Shown here: positions 25,291 to 34,200 of the stretch, piece by piece
How the letters are laid out: each line of letters begins with the position of its first letter
Numbering within the stretch: the stretch's first letter is position 1
Assembly: GCA_965214585.1 (NCBI GenBank)
Contig: OZ243957.1
Coordinates: 248,001 to 312,000, forward strand
From: JAHCHG01 sp965214585
GTDB taxonomy: Bacteria; Acidobacteriota; Blastocatellia; Pyrinomonadales; Pyrinomonadaceae
Direction: 5' to 3'
DNA: 64,000 nucleotides
The notes under the pieces: model-generated
Told to the model about the DNA's origin: nothing
Databases searched by the model: none
The model's input: the letters and a program-made list of their open reading frames with translations, nothing else
Made by a program: the position numbers and the translations under genes

Positions 25291-25998
25291 ATGACAAATT
25301 CATTCAAAAATTTAGTAAATTTAGCAATTATCGTAACCATTTTTATTTTCATTACTTTGGGGTGTAAAGATTCAGATAATACAAATAGCAATATAAACAC
25401 AGGTAATAACGTCAACGACACTAAAGTTATTGGCGGTCCTGTTTTTTCCGCAAATGAAGTTTGCAGCTATGCGAGAGGAAGCTTTTCGGAGAAATACGGC
25501 AGTTTAGTTAAGAAATGGGAAGAAGATTTTGAGTCCCAAGACCCAAACGCCACATATTTCTGTGAGCCTGCTGTTAAACCAATAGAAATAAGGGATTATT
25601 TCCTTAAAGATATTATTATAAAGATAGATTATAACGCTTGGGGAAACAATCCACAGGGAGCTTATATAATTAAACTTGGATGGACCGCAGAATCTGATAC
25701 AAATGTTCCAACAGATGTCGAACAATCATTGCGAAAAGAACTTTTCATTCCATACTGCAAAGATATTACAAAGAAGGCACTAAAAACTTCTTTGCCGAAA
25801 AATATAGTAAAAAAACTGCAGACTCCAAACTTGCCAGATCGTTCGGCAAAGATTGAGAAAAAACTTTTTTGTGAAAAAGTTGGTCAAGGTTTTGTTTGCG
25901 TTAAAAGTGAAAGAACAAACAAATTATATAACTACATTGACTTTAAAATTTTCGCAAGTGAAGAAGCTTATCAAATTAGTATAAATGATAACTTCTAA
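25291..25998 (+). CDS. Hypothetical lipoprotein
   Basis: 235 residues. N-terminal signal with lipobox ITLGC (Cys about 28) and an Asn-rich linker (NTNSNINTGNNVND). The mature part has conserved-looking Cys residues (CSYARG, YFCEPAV, CKDITKK, LFCEKVG, GFVCVK). Codon use is markedly more AT-rich than in the flanking groEL and VWA-type genes, suggesting recent acquisition. No family is recognised. Confidence 0.55.
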   Translation: MTNSFKNLVNLAIIVTIFIFITLGCKDSDNTNSNINTGNNVNDTKVIGGPVFSANEVCSYARGSFSEKYGSLVKKWEEDFESQDPNATYFCEPAVKPIEIRDYFLKDIIIKIDYNAWGNNPQGAYIIKLGWTAESDTNVPTDVEQSLRKELFIPYCKDITKKALKTSLPKNIVKKLQTPNLPDRSAKIEKKLFCEKVGQGFVCVKSERTNKLYNYIDFKIFASEEAYQISINDNF

Positions 25999-26055
25999 AA
26001 TTGGTTTCAAGAACTTTTATACTTCTTCCGCATCAAAGAAATTACTAATTTTTAA

Positions 26056-26096
26056 ATCAAAAAGGCTTCGCTCAAAAGATGCGAAGCCTTTTTGAT
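26056..26096. terminator. Intrinsic terminator of groEL
   Basis: AATCAAAAAGGCTTCG and CGAAGCCTTTTTGATT form a long stem around CTCAAAAGATG, usable from both sides (groEL on the minus strand and the lipoprotein on the plus strand). A duplicate lies at 24571. Confidence 0.88.
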
Positions 26097-26142
26097 TTTA
26101 TCGGGAAAATCCCAAATCCGAAATCCTACATCCGAGATCGAA

Positions 26143-27789
26143 CTACATTCCCATTCCCATTCCGCCCATTCCGCCGGGCATACCGCCGTGCATTCCGCCT
26201 TCGTTTTCTTCGGGCGAATCGGCGATCATTGCTTCGGTGGTCAGCATCAAACCGGCGATTGAAGCCGCGTTTTGAAGTGCCGTGCGCGTAACTTTCGCGG
26301 GGTCAATAACTCCGGCTTTAACGAGGTCTTCAAACTTTTCGTTTGCCGCGTTAAAACCGAAATTTTTCTTTTTCTCTTCGCTTACTTTGCCGACGACAAC
26401 CGCGCCTTCGCGTCCGGCGTTGTTGGCGATTTGGCGAAGCGGCTCTTCCAGAGCGCGTTTGACGATGGAAACGCCGATCTGCTCGTCCGCATCTTCCGCG
26501 TCCGTTTTAAAATCGTCGAGAACTTTTCCGGCGCGAACCAGAGCGACACCGCCGCCCGGCACGATTCCTTCTTCGACAGCCGCGCGTGTCGCGTGCATCG
26601 CATCTTCAACACGAGCTTTTTTCTCTTTCATCTCGGTTTCGGTTGCCGCGCCGACTTTGATAACCGCCACGCCGCCGACGAGTTTCGCCAGACGTTCCTG
26701 CAATTTTTCGCGGTCATAGTCCGAAGAAGTTTCTTCGATCTGCGAACGGATCGTTTTTACGCGACCTTCGATGTCTTTGCCTTCGCCCGCGCCGTCAACA
26801 ACCGTCGTGTTGTCTTTGTCAATCGTGATCTTCGCCGCCTGCCCCAAATCTTCGGTTGAAATCGTCTCCAATTTGATGCCCAAATCTTCGCTGATAACTT
26901 TTCCGCCCGTCATAACCGCTATGTCTTCGAGCATCGCTTTGCGGCGATCTCCGAAGCCCGGTGCTTTGACTGCCGCAACATTCAAAGTTCCGCGCAATTT
27001 GTTGACAACGAGCGTTGCGAGTGCTTCGCCTTCGATGTCTTCGGCGATAATCAAAAGCGGTTTGCCGAGTTTGGCGACCTGTTCCAAAATCGGCAGCAAA
27101 TCCTTCATATTGCTGATTTTCTTTTCGTTAATTAAAATATAAGGATTTTCCAAAACCGCTTCCATTCTTTCCGGGTCGGTTACAAAATAAGGCGAAAGAT
27201 AGCCGCGATCAAACTGCATTCCTTCGACGACTTCGAGCGTCGTGTCCATCGTTTTCGATTCTTCAACCGTGATTACGCCGTCTTTGCCGACTTTTTCCAT
27301 CGCCTGAGCGATAATCGTGCCAATCGTTTTGTCGCCGTTTGCCGAAACCGTTCCGACCTGCGCGATTGAATCGCCCGAAACGGGCTGTGAAATTTTCTCG
27401 ATCTCCGCGACAACTTTTTCAACCGCTTTTTCGATTCCGCGTTTCAAAGCCATCGGATTCGCGCCCGCTGCAACCGTGCGAACGCCTTCTTTAAAGATCG
27501 CCTGCGCCAAAACCGTCGCCGTCGTCGTTCCGTCGCCCGCAACATCCGAAGTCTTCGATGCAACTTCGCGCACCATCTGCGCTCCCATATTTTCTAACGA
27601 ATCCGCCAATTCGATTTCTTTTGCAACCGTCACGCCGTCTTTCGTGATCGTCGGCGAACCGAATTTCTTATCAATAACAACATTGCGCCCTTTCGGTCCC
27701 AACGTAACCTTCACCGCGTCCGCGAGTTGATTAACTCCGCGCAAGATCGCCGAACGTGATTCTTCTCCGTGTATTACTTGTTTAGCCAT
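26143..27789 (-). CDS. groEL: 60-kDa chaperonin
   Basis: 548 residues, full length. It forms the double-ring folding chamber with GroES. ATP-binding motifs GPKGRNVVIDKKFG and DGTTTATVLA are intact, and the C-terminal Gly-Met tail (GGMPGGMGGMGMGM) is typical. It is the second gene of the groESL operon; 85 bp separate it from groES. Regulation is likely by HrcA through the CIRCE element upstream of groES. Confidence 0.98.
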   Translation of the reverse strand: MAKQVIHGEESRSAILRGVNQLADAVKVTLGPKGRNVVIDKKFGSPTITKDGVTVAKEIELADSLENMGAQMVREVASKTSDVAGDGTTTATVLAQAIFKEGVRTVAAGANPMALKRGIEKAVEKVVAEIEKISQPVSGDSIAQVGTVSANGDKTIGTIIAQAMEKVGKDGVITVEESKTMDTTLEVVEGMQFDRGYLSPYFVTDPERMEAVLENPYILINEKKISNMKDLLPILEQVAKLGKPLLIIAEDIEGEALATLVVNKLRGTLNVAAVKAPGFGDRRKAMLEDIAVMTGGKVISEDLGIKLETISTEDLGQAAKITIDKDNTTVVDGAGEGKDIEGRVKTIRSQIEETSSDYDREKLQERLAKLVGGVAVIKVGAATETEMKEKKARVEDAMHATRAAVEEGIVPGGGVALVRAGKVLDDFKTDAEDADEQIGVSIVKRALEEPLRQIANNAGREGAVVVGKVSEEKKKNFGFNAANEKFEDLVKAGVIDPAKVTRTALQNAASIAGLMLTTEAMIADSPEENEGGMHGGMPGGMGGMGMGM

Positions 27790-27874
27790 AATCTATTTGT
27801 AACTCCTTTAATTTTCTATAATAATGTATTTTTTCAACTAACAATCAACAATTAACTATTCACAATTAACCGTT

Positions 27875-28192
27875 TTATTTAGCCTTCGCGCCTGCTCTTT
27901 CGATAACGCCTAAAATCTCGTCTTCGCGCATCATCAGAAATTCTTCGCCGTCAAGCGTAATTTCCGAGCCGCTGTATTTGCCGAACAAAACTCTGTCGCC
28001 TTTTTTGACATCGAGCGTCTGGCGCGAGCCGTCTTCTTTATATTTTCCTTCGCCGACGGCGATAACTTCGCCTTCCTGCGGTTTTTCCTTTGCCGAATCG
28101 GGAATGTAAAGCCCGCCGGCTGTTTTATCCGTGTTGTCCTCGATGCGTTTAATAATAACGCGGTCGTGTAATGGTTTGATATTTGTTGCCAT
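27875..28192 (-). CDS. groES: 10-kDa co-chaperonin
   Basis: 105 residues; starts MATNIKPLHDRVIIKRIE and includes the mobile loop (TAGGLYIPDSAKEKPQEGEV). The heptameric lid of GroEL. First gene of the operon, with CIRCE 79 bp upstream of its start. The intergenic stretch before groEL (27830-27874) is made of AACAATCAACAATT-like short repeats. Confidence 0.97.
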   Translation of the reverse strand: MATNIKPLHDRVIIKRIEDNTDKTAGGLYIPDSAKEKPQEGEVIAVGEGKYKEDGSRQTLDVKKGDRVLFGKYSGSEITLDGEEFLMMREDEILGVIERAGAKAK

Positions 28193-28270
28193 AATTTTTT
28201 GTTGCTCCTTTCTTTATTTTGTAGATTGTTTTATTATTTTGTGTTGAATTTGCTACTTTTTAATGAATTT

Positions 28271-28297
28271 TTAGCACTCTTCAACTATGAGTGCCAG
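28271..28297 (-). promoter_or_regulatory. CIRCE operator (HrcA binding site)
   Basis: TTAGCACTC, a 9-nt spacer, then GAGTGCCAG: the classic TTAGCACTC-N9-GAGTGCTAA inverted repeat with two mismatches in the right arm. It lies in the groES leader and predicts heat-shock control of groESL by HrcA. Confidence 0.93.
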
Positions 28298-28372
28298 TAT
28301 ATGAAATATTTCACAAGATTTCAAGTGTGAATATAAAATTTCATAAAATCTGATAAAGATATTGTCAGATTA

Positions 28373-28455
28373 TCTTGTCAGTAGCGTCGGCGTGAGCCGA
28401 TGCGCCTGTCGCGTGTGCATTTACGCATCGGCTCACGCCGACGCTACTGACAAGA
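28373..28455. repeat. Perfect 31-bp-arm hairpin element
   Basis: TCTTGTCAGTAGCGTCGGCG... and its exact complement flank a loop of about 19 nt. It sits between groES and the MOSC gene. A degraded half copy (CTTGTCAGTAGTATGGGCGT) is at about 46863, so this is another dispersed family rather than a site-specific regulator. Confidence 0.85.
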
Positions 28456-28485
28456 ATCCAACGCTGCTGATAAGAAACCGACATT

Positions 28486-29337
28486 ATGAAAATTTCCGAA
28501 ATAAATATTTATCCCGTAAAATCCCTTGGCAAAATAAATCAAAGCGAATCGAAAATTGAAAAACGCGGCTTGCAGTTTGACCGACGCTTTATGTTGGTTG
28601 ATGAAAACGGCGTTTTTTTGACTCAGAGAGAATTTCCGCAAATGGCGAAGATCGCCGTTAAATTCGAGGAAAACGATCTTGAAGCGTCGGCGGAAGAGTT
28701 TGAAAATTTGACTTTTCCGAGCAAAATTTTCGACGGCGAAAAAATTGACGTGCAAGTTTGGCAAAGCGTCTGTTCGGCGATTACCGCCGATGAAAATATT
28801 AATAAATGGTTCGGCGAAGTTTTGAAATTGAATTGCAGATTGGTTTTTATGCCTGACGAAACGGAACGGGAAATCAATAAGATGTTTAATCGAAATTCGG
28901 ATATTGTGAGTTTCGCGGACGGTTATCCGATTTTGCTGATCGGCGAAAATTCTTTGGAAAATTTGAACGAAAAGCTCGAAACGAAATTGCCGATGAACAG
29001 ATTTCGTCCGAATATCGTGATTGAAAACTCCCAAGCGTTTGCCGAAGACAACTGGAAAAGAGTTAAAATCGGCGAAACGGTTTTTCGCTCGACAAAACCT
29101 TGCGCGAGATGCGTCGTTACGACGATCAATCAAGAAAGCGGCGAAATTGCGGGAAAAGAACCGCTGAAAACTTTAGCAAAATTCAGAACGGCAAAAGATG
29201 TCTTTCCCGATTCTTACGAAGCATTCGGTCTGGATAAAAATGCCGTTTTATTCGGGCAAAATTTGGTTGCGGAAGATTACGGCGAAACATTAAAAATCGG
29301 CGATAAACTGGAAGTTTTGGAAGTTTATGAAGATTAA
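28486..29337 (+). CDS. MOSC-domain protein with N-terminal beta-barrel (YcbX/mARC-like)
   Basis: 283 residues. N-terminal MOSC_N barrel (ISEINIYPVKSLGKI, FDRRFMLVDENG, LTQREFPQMAKI) and a C-terminal MOSC domain with FRPNIVIENSQAFAEDNW and the conserved Cys in RSTKPCARCVVTTI, which ligates molybdenum cofactor in this family. Such proteins reduce N-hydroxylated compounds. No C-terminal ferredoxin domain is present, so an external electron donor would be needed. Single gene, flanked by repeats. Confidence 0.9.
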   Translation: MKISEINIYPVKSLGKINQSESKIEKRGLQFDRRFMLVDENGVFLTQREFPQMAKIAVKFEENDLEASAEEFENLTFPSKIFDGEKIDVQVWQSVCSAITADENINKWFGEVLKLNCRLVFMPDETEREINKMFNRNSDIVSFADGYPILLIGENSLENLNEKLETKLPMNRFRPNIVIENSQAFAEDNWKRVKIGETVFRSTKPCARCVVTTINQESGEIAGKEPLKTLAKFRTAKDVFPDSYEAFGLDKNAVLFGQNLVAEDYGETLKIGDKLEVLEVYED

Positions 29338-29401
29338 AAGGGTTGATCTCTCGCCCGCCTTTTATGAATGCGGCTCGGTTTATTTCTAGCTCTGTTACTA
29401 A

Positions 29402-29583
29402 GAAGCTGTTAGGAAATTGTATCGCAGGCTTCCAGCCGGCAGTCTTGGTGGCTTCCAGCCGCCAAATTCATCTGCTTTTCCCGTAAATTTGTACAAATGA
29501 CGCTCGAATTGGCGGCTGGAAGCCGCCAAGACTGCCGGCAAGATGCCGGCGTTACGTTTTTTTTGAGTTTCCAAACAGCTTCT
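29402..29583. repeat. 182-bp palindromic element, copy 3
   Basis: Ends AGAAGCTGTTAGG and CCAAACAGCTTCT, same orientation as copies 1 and 2. Inner stem GGCTTCCAGCC and GGCTGGAAGCC, plus GCCGGCAAGATGCCGGC near the right end. It lies between the MOSC gene and the feo operon end; 29584-29660 shows nothing further. Confidence 0.9.
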
Positions 29584-29660
29584 AAGGCAAAAAAATTATC
29601 AATTTGATCTTATATTCAAACTTAAATCGTTTTATATCAATTGCTGATTTGCTCCAGCAT

Positions 29661-29828
29661 TTACCGATTTGCGTCAAAATTAGGTTTTGAACTTGTGCCG
29701 CAACCGCAATCGTTGCCGCAAGAATTATCTTTCGGCGAAAATGATCTGATTTTCCGCCGGATATTCGCGCCGATATAAATTGCGGCAAGCAAAATAATCG
29801 CGCCGACTAATAGATTTTGAAAATTCAT
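29661..29828 (-). CDS. FeoB-associated Cys-rich membrane peptide
   Basis: 55 residues from ATG 29828 to TAA 29661-29663. One transmembrane helix (LLVGAIILLAAIYIGANI), basic stretch RRKIR, then a cysteine cluster CGNDCGCG. This pattern is that of small Cys-rich membrane proteins encoded after feoB. The gene begins 6 bp after the feoB stop, giving the order feoA-feoB-this gene. A role in Fe(II) uptake is inferred from position. Confidence 0.8.
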   Translation of the reverse strand: MNFQNLLVGAIILLAAIYIGANIRRKIRSFSPKDNSCGNDCGCGTSSKPNFDANR

Positions 29829-29834
29829 AAGAAG

Positions 29835-31934
29835 CTAACCGAATCCTAAAAAATGTCCGATCTGATAAGTTGCAAAAGCCGCTAAATACGCCAGAATCGT
29901 CATATAAACGACCATAAAAATCGCCCATTTCCAAGAATTTGTTTCGCGCCGGACGACTGCCACGGTTGACATACACTGCATTGCTAAAACGAAAAAAACC
30001 ATCAAAGTCAGCGCGGTCAGAGGTGTCCAAGCCTTTGTGCCGTCGTCCTTTTTCGCGTCGCGCACGGCGTTTATCAAGGACGGCGATTCTTCGGTTGCAT
30101 CATCGCCGACGTTGTAAATAATGCTCAGAGTCGAAACTAAAACTTCACGCGCCGCAAACGAAGCGATTAACGCCACGCCGATTTTCCAATCAAAACCGAG
30201 AGGTTCGATTACAGGTTCGATCAAATGACCGAGTTTCCCGGCGTAGCTGTTGCGTAACTGCTCGCTTTCCGCCGAAGCATTTCCATTGTTTTCTATCGAA
30301 ATTTTCGCCTGAGTTTGAACCGCGCTTTCCGAATTCGGAATTGACTGACGCGGAAACGCCGCTAAAGCCCACAAAATTATCGAAATTGCTAAAATCACAG
30401 TTCCGGCGCGTTTGAGAAAAAGTCCGGCGCGTGTGAACATATTCTGCAAAACCGTGCGGAAATTCGGCAGACGATACGGCGGAAGTTCCATTACGAAAGG
30501 CGGCGGCGGTGCTTTTAAGATCGTGCGCTTCATAATCCACGCGACGATCACGGCGACGATTATTCCGAGCGCATACATTGCCAAAATCAGAATTGCGCCG
30601 ACGGATAAAAATCCGAAAACATACTGCCCGCTGAAAAACGCCGCGATCATCAGAGTATAAACCGGCAGACGCGCCGAACAGCTCATAAACGGCGCGATCA
30701 TAATCGTCGCCAGACGGTCTTTCGGGCTTTCAATCGTCCGCGCCGCCATAATCCCCGGAATCGCGCAGGCGAAACTCGACAAAAGCGGCAGAAAAGCCTT
30801 GCCGTGCAAACCGACTCCGCGCATCAGGCGGTCAAGCAAAAACGCCGCACGCGACATATAACCCGTGTCTTCGAGAATAGATATAAACAGAAAAAGCAGC
30901 AGAATCTGCGGCAGAAAGATCACGATTCCGCCGACTCCGGCAATGATTCCGTCAACGATTAGATCGCTCAAAATTCCTTCGGGCAAATTTGCGCGGGCAA
31001 ATTCACCGATTGCGCCGAATCCGTAATCGAGCAAATCCATCGGCAGATTCGCCCACGAAAAAATCGCCTGAAAAACGAGCAGAAGAATGCCGACGAGAAT
31101 AATCAAGCCGAAAAATTTATGCGTCAAAATCGAATCAATCTTTTCGGAAAAGTTTCTTTCCTCCGTATTTTTCGGCTGGACGGCTTCCTGATAAACGTCG
31201 GAAATAAAATTGTAGCGGGCGAAAATCTGCTTGTTTGCCGCTTGATCGCCCGAAAGACTCAGATGAATATCATTTTCGTTCGCATTACTTTCAAAACTTT
31301 GGCGCGGCTTTGAAAAACTCTTGTTTTTTGCAACTTTGAGAACTTTTTCGGCAAGTTCGTCAATTCCCTTTTTTTCAGTCGCCTTTATTTCGACAACGGG
31401 AATTTGCAGCAGTTCGGAAAGTTTCTTCGTATTAATTGCGAGGCTCTGTTTTTCGGCAATGTCAACCATCGTCAAAGCGACGACGACGGGAATTTTGTAT
31501 TCGAGAAGCTGGGTTACGAGATACAGATTTCTTTCGAGATTCGTTGCGTCCACGACGGCGACGATCACATCGGGTTTCGGCAAATCGGAAACTTTTCCCG
31601 TCAGAACGTCGCGGGCGATCTGCTCGTCCATCGAGGTCGCGTCAAGGCTGTAAAGTCCCGGCAGATCAACAATTTTGCCGACGTTTTCGCTGCCGTTCAG
31701 CTGCCAGAACCCTTCCTTTCGCTCAACCGTTACGCCCGGAAAATTAGCGACCTTTTGCTTCATTCCGGTCAGCGCGTTAAAAAGCGTGGTCTTGCCCGCA
31801 TTCGGATTTCCGGCAAGCGCGATTGTCAGAGAGGATTTATTAAACGGAGAATTTTTCGGCTTTTTCTTGCGAAAACCGAATTTAGTTTGCCCTGAATCCG
31901 TTACGGATATATTTTCTTTTTGAATTTCTTTCAC
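29835..31934 (-). CDS. feoB: Ferrous iron transport protein B
   Basis: 699 residues. The N-terminal G domain has G1 GNPNAGKTTLFNALTG, G2 GVTVERKEG, G3 VDLPGLYSL and a G4-like TMVD where NxxD is usual. Membrane core with gates and CAIPGIMAART. It transports Fe(II) across the inner membrane. The 35-residue N-terminal extension before the G domain is Lys/Ser-rich. It follows feoA by 6 bp. No Fur box was identified upstream by eye. Confidence 0.95.
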   Translation of the reverse strand: MKEIQKENISVTDSGQTKFGFRKKKPKNSPFNKSSLTIALAGNPNAGKTTLFNALTGMKQKVANFPGVTVERKEGFWQLNGSENVGKIVDLPGLYSLDATSMDEQIARDVLTGKVSDLPKPDVIVAVVDATNLERNLYLVTQLLEYKIPVVVALTMVDIAEKQSLAINTKKLSELLQIPVVEIKATEKKGIDELAEKVLKVAKNKSFSKPRQSFESNANENDIHLSLSGDQAANKQIFARYNFISDVYQEAVQPKNTEERNFSEKIDSILTHKFFGLIILVGILLLVFQAIFSWANLPMDLLDYGFGAIGEFARANLPEGILSDLIVDGIIAGVGGIVIFLPQILLLFLFISILEDTGYMSRAAFLLDRLMRGVGLHGKAFLPLLSSFACAIPGIMAARTIESPKDRLATIMIAPFMSCSARLPVYTLMIAAFFSGQYVFGFLSVGAILILAMYALGIIVAVIVAWIMKRTILKAPPPPFVMELPPYRLPNFRTVLQNMFTRAGLFLKRAGTVILAISIILWALAAFPRQSIPNSESAVQTQAKISIENNGNASAESEQLRNSYAGKLGHLIEPVIEPLGFDWKIGVALIASFAAREVLVSTLSIIYNVGDDATEESPSLINAVRDAKKDDGTKAWTPLTALTLMVFFVLAMQCMSTVAVVRRETNSWKWAIFMVVYMTILAYLAAFATYQIGHFLGFG

Positions 31935-31940
31935 GAATCG

Positions 31941-32171
31941 CTACTGCTCGACTTCTATTGCTTCGGCTTCGTTTTTCCGCATCGCCAGATGATAACCGCG
32001 CACGCGAATCTCCAGAGGATCGCCGAACGGCGCGGATTTTACGACGCGAACCGAAACGCCCGGCACAATTCCCATTTCCATCAAACGCCTCGTTATCGGA
32101 CTGTTTCCATTGACGGCGACAACCTTTGCTCTCGCGCCGATTGGCAGATTTGTAAGTGTCTGTTTTTTCAA
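31941..32171 (-). CDS. feoA: Ferrous iron transport accessory protein A
   Basis: 76 residues: an SH3-like beta-barrel with LTNLPIGARAKVVAV, RRLMEMGIVPGVSVRVV and GDPLEIRVRGYHLAMRK. FeoA is a small cytoplasmic partner of FeoB. Promoter-proximal gene of the feoA-feoB-Cys-rich peptide operon. Confidence 0.93.
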   Translation of the reverse strand: MKKQTLTNLPIGARAKVVAVNGNSPITRRLMEMGIVPGVSVRVVKSAPFGDPLEIRVRGYHLAMRKNEAEAIEVEQ

Positions 32172-32287
32172 TTTTTTGTATTTCCCGCTAAATTTTACCG
32201 CTTGAGAAATTGTAAGCTAATTGAAATCAGATTTCAATTTCAATAAATGTATTTGCGAATTGTTGAACGTAAATTTTAATCAGCAAT

Positions 32288-33868
32288 TCAATTTACGTTT
32301 AACGATTTTGGCATTACTAATGTTTTTTCGATCAGATCGGCTTGATAATCTCCGGCGGAGAGGCGCAGCGGAACGCGGCTTTCGTCGGTGGAAAGCCACA
32401 AGCGCAAATTTAAGCGGTCAAGTGCCGGAATGCCCGTTGTAATTGATAATAATTGGGCTGAAACTTTTTCGTTCTGCAAAGTTATGATTTCCGCATCCGA
32501 CGGGCGAATCGTAAAAACATAAGCGGCATCGTCCAGAAAAACGGCAACGCGCGTGTCGTTGACCGGATTGTTCGGGTCTTTGCTCGGCTTTAAATTGAAG
32601 GCGCGAATCGCGTAGGCGAGCGATAAAATGCTGTGCGTTCCGACGGGAATTTCCGGGTGTAACTGCCCGTTAAACGTCACCGTTCCGGCTTTCTGGTCAA
32701 AAATCGCGGTTTGATTAAAACGGCTTAAAAGCCCGCCGAATCTGAGTTCGATAAATTTCGGCGCAAGCGAATCGGGATTAACCTGCGCTTTTATTTCGTC
32801 ATTTAAGTTCAGAATATTCGCGCCCGCTTCCGTTCCCGTAACCGCTGCGCTTAAAAGCAAACTGTCTTGTCCGAGATACTGCCCGCGCTCTTTCGCCGCA
32901 AGCGTAACTATTCCGATTCGCTTGTTCAAAGCCGATACCTGATAATTTAAAGTTTCGCCGAGTTTGAACGGCAGATCGGCGGACAGAGGCTGATTTTCAA
33001 TATACGGCGCGGGAGTCGGAACGGGTGTCGGCGTGCGAATCGGTGTCGGCGATGCGTTCGGAGTCGGTGTCGGAACGCCTGTTTCGGATTCGGGTTCGAT
33101 AATCTGTATGCTGGCGAGTTCGGCGCGAAATGTTCCCTTTGCAGTTTTTAAGCGAATCAAAACCGGAATCCGCTGCTCGTCCACGCTGAAATTTACGCGC
33201 AGATTCTGGATTCCTTTTTCGGTTAAATAATCGCTCGTCACCGTTGAAACGCTCGTTTCAAAACCGCCCGCGTCGGTTTCGACTCGTTCGCTGACGGCGG
33301 TTTGCAAGCTGACATTGTAAGTTTTCCCGTCTTCGACAAGCGAAAATGTTCCGATTCCGCCGACTTTTCTGATTTGATAAATCAGCGTCAATAAATCGTA
33401 ACCGAGCGTCGGTTCGATCAAGTAATTACTTATTGTTTCTTCCGGCAAAACTCCCGCGTTTGAAACTTTGCGAACGTAAAGCGGCAAGCCCGTTTCGGCG
33501 GCGGCAAAAGTCGTGCGCTTTTCGTCCAACAGATAAAAAGCCGCGCTGACAAGTTCGTTCGTTTTGATTTTCGAGCGAAGTTCAACCGCGTCTTTTTCGC
33601 CCAATTTTCCGCGCGAAACCGTATAAAGTTCAGCGTAAGCCGCGTTTTTGAATTTTTCAAACGAGATATTGTAAGTCAGACGTTCGCCGATTCTAAACGA
33701 AGTCGGCGGAAGCGTCTGAACTTGTGCGGAAGATGAATTTTGAAACAGAAAAAACGCGTTAAAAGCGAGAAAAACGAACAGCAGCGAAAACCAGATCAGC
33801 CGCAAATTAACTGATAAAAAAGTTTTTTGTTTGGTAAAACTTAAAATGTCGAGTTTTGAAATTTTCAT
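32288..33868 (-). CDS. Secreted protein with two DUF3108-type domains
   Basis: 526 residues from ATG 33868 (MKISKLDILSF). An open frame runs on to 34027, but that part is translated from a repeat. The signal/anchor is at about residues 24-45. The first DUF3108-like domain (FRIGERLTYNISFEKF) is separated by a Pro/Thr-rich linker (PTPTPNASPTPIRTPTPVPT) from a second one (LPFKLGETLNYQVSALNKRI), so the gene looks like an internal duplication. DUF3108 proteins are predicted periplasmic beta-proteins; no activity is known. Confidence 0.8.
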   Translation of the reverse strand: MKISKLDILSFTKQKTFLSVNLRLIWFSLLFVFLAFNAFFLFQNSSSAQVQTLPPTSFRIGERLTYNISFEKFKNAAYAELYTVSRGKLGEKDAVELRSKIKTNELVSAAFYLLDEKRTTFAAAETGLPLYVRKVSNAGVLPEETISNYLIEPTLGYDLLTLIYQIRKVGGIGTFSLVEDGKTYNVSLQTAVSERVETDAGGFETSVSTVTSDYLTEKGIQNLRVNFSVDEQRIPVLIRLKTAKGTFRAELASIQIIEPESETGVPTPTPNASPTPIRTPTPVPTPAPYIENQPLSADLPFKLGETLNYQVSALNKRIGIVTLAAKERGQYLGQDSLLLSAAVTGTEAGANILNLNDEIKAQVNPDSLAPKFIELRFGGLLSRFNQTAIFDQKAGTVTFNGQLHPEIPVGTHSILSLAYAIRAFNLKPSKDPNNPVNDTRVAVFLDDAAYVFTIRPSDAEIITLQNEKVSAQLLSITTGIPALDRLNLRLWLSTDESRVPLRLSAGDYQADLIEKTLVMPKSLNVN

Positions 33869-33889
33869 TAAAAATTTGCGTTTTTTATA

Positions 33890-34071
33890 AGAAGCTGTTT
33901 GGAAACTTAAAAAAACGTAACGCCGGCATCTTGCCGGCAGTCTTGGTGGCTTCCAGCCGCCGATTCGAGCCTTATTTACTCGAATCGGCGGGAAAAGCAG
34001 ATGAATTTGGCGGCAAGATGCCACCAAGACTGCCGGCTGGAAGCCTGCGATACAATTACCAAACAGCTTCT
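33890..34071. repeat. 182-bp palindromic element, copy 4 (inverted orientation)
   Basis: Ends AGAAGCTGTTTGG and CCAAACAGCTTCT, but with the internal asymmetry reversed relative to copies 1-3: the GCCGGCATCTTGCCGGC stem is at the left here. It produces the false N-terminal extension of the DUF3108 gene. Confidence 0.9.
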
Positions 34072-34085
34072 AAGGTTTTCAACTA

Positions 34086-34200
34086 TGAAAGAACACGAAG
34101 TTTGCACGAAGTTTTTCTCAAGATTTCAACTGAATATCATTGCTCGTTGTATTGTAAAATTCGCCTTCCCTTAGTGTTTTCTTCGTGTTCCTTTGTGGTT
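34086..34200. repeat. CACGAAG-type inverted repeat
   Basis: GAAAGAACACGAAGTTTGCA on the left and TTCGTGTTCCTTTGTGGTT on the right. Similar repeats are at 132-165 and 50765-50895. It lies just downstream of pyrF. Confidence 0.6.

Noticed and set aside
26272..26859. 195-residue plus-strand frame inside groEL
   Set aside because: A shadow of groEL, whose reading is certain.
31935..32290. Possible riboswitch or Fur box upstream of feoA
   Set aside because: No 19-bp Fur-like palindrome or structured leader could be recognised by eye.
33869..34027. 53-residue N-terminal extension of the DUF3108 protein
   Set aside because: It lies in a copy of the 182-bp repeat and hides a normal signal peptide start at 33868.
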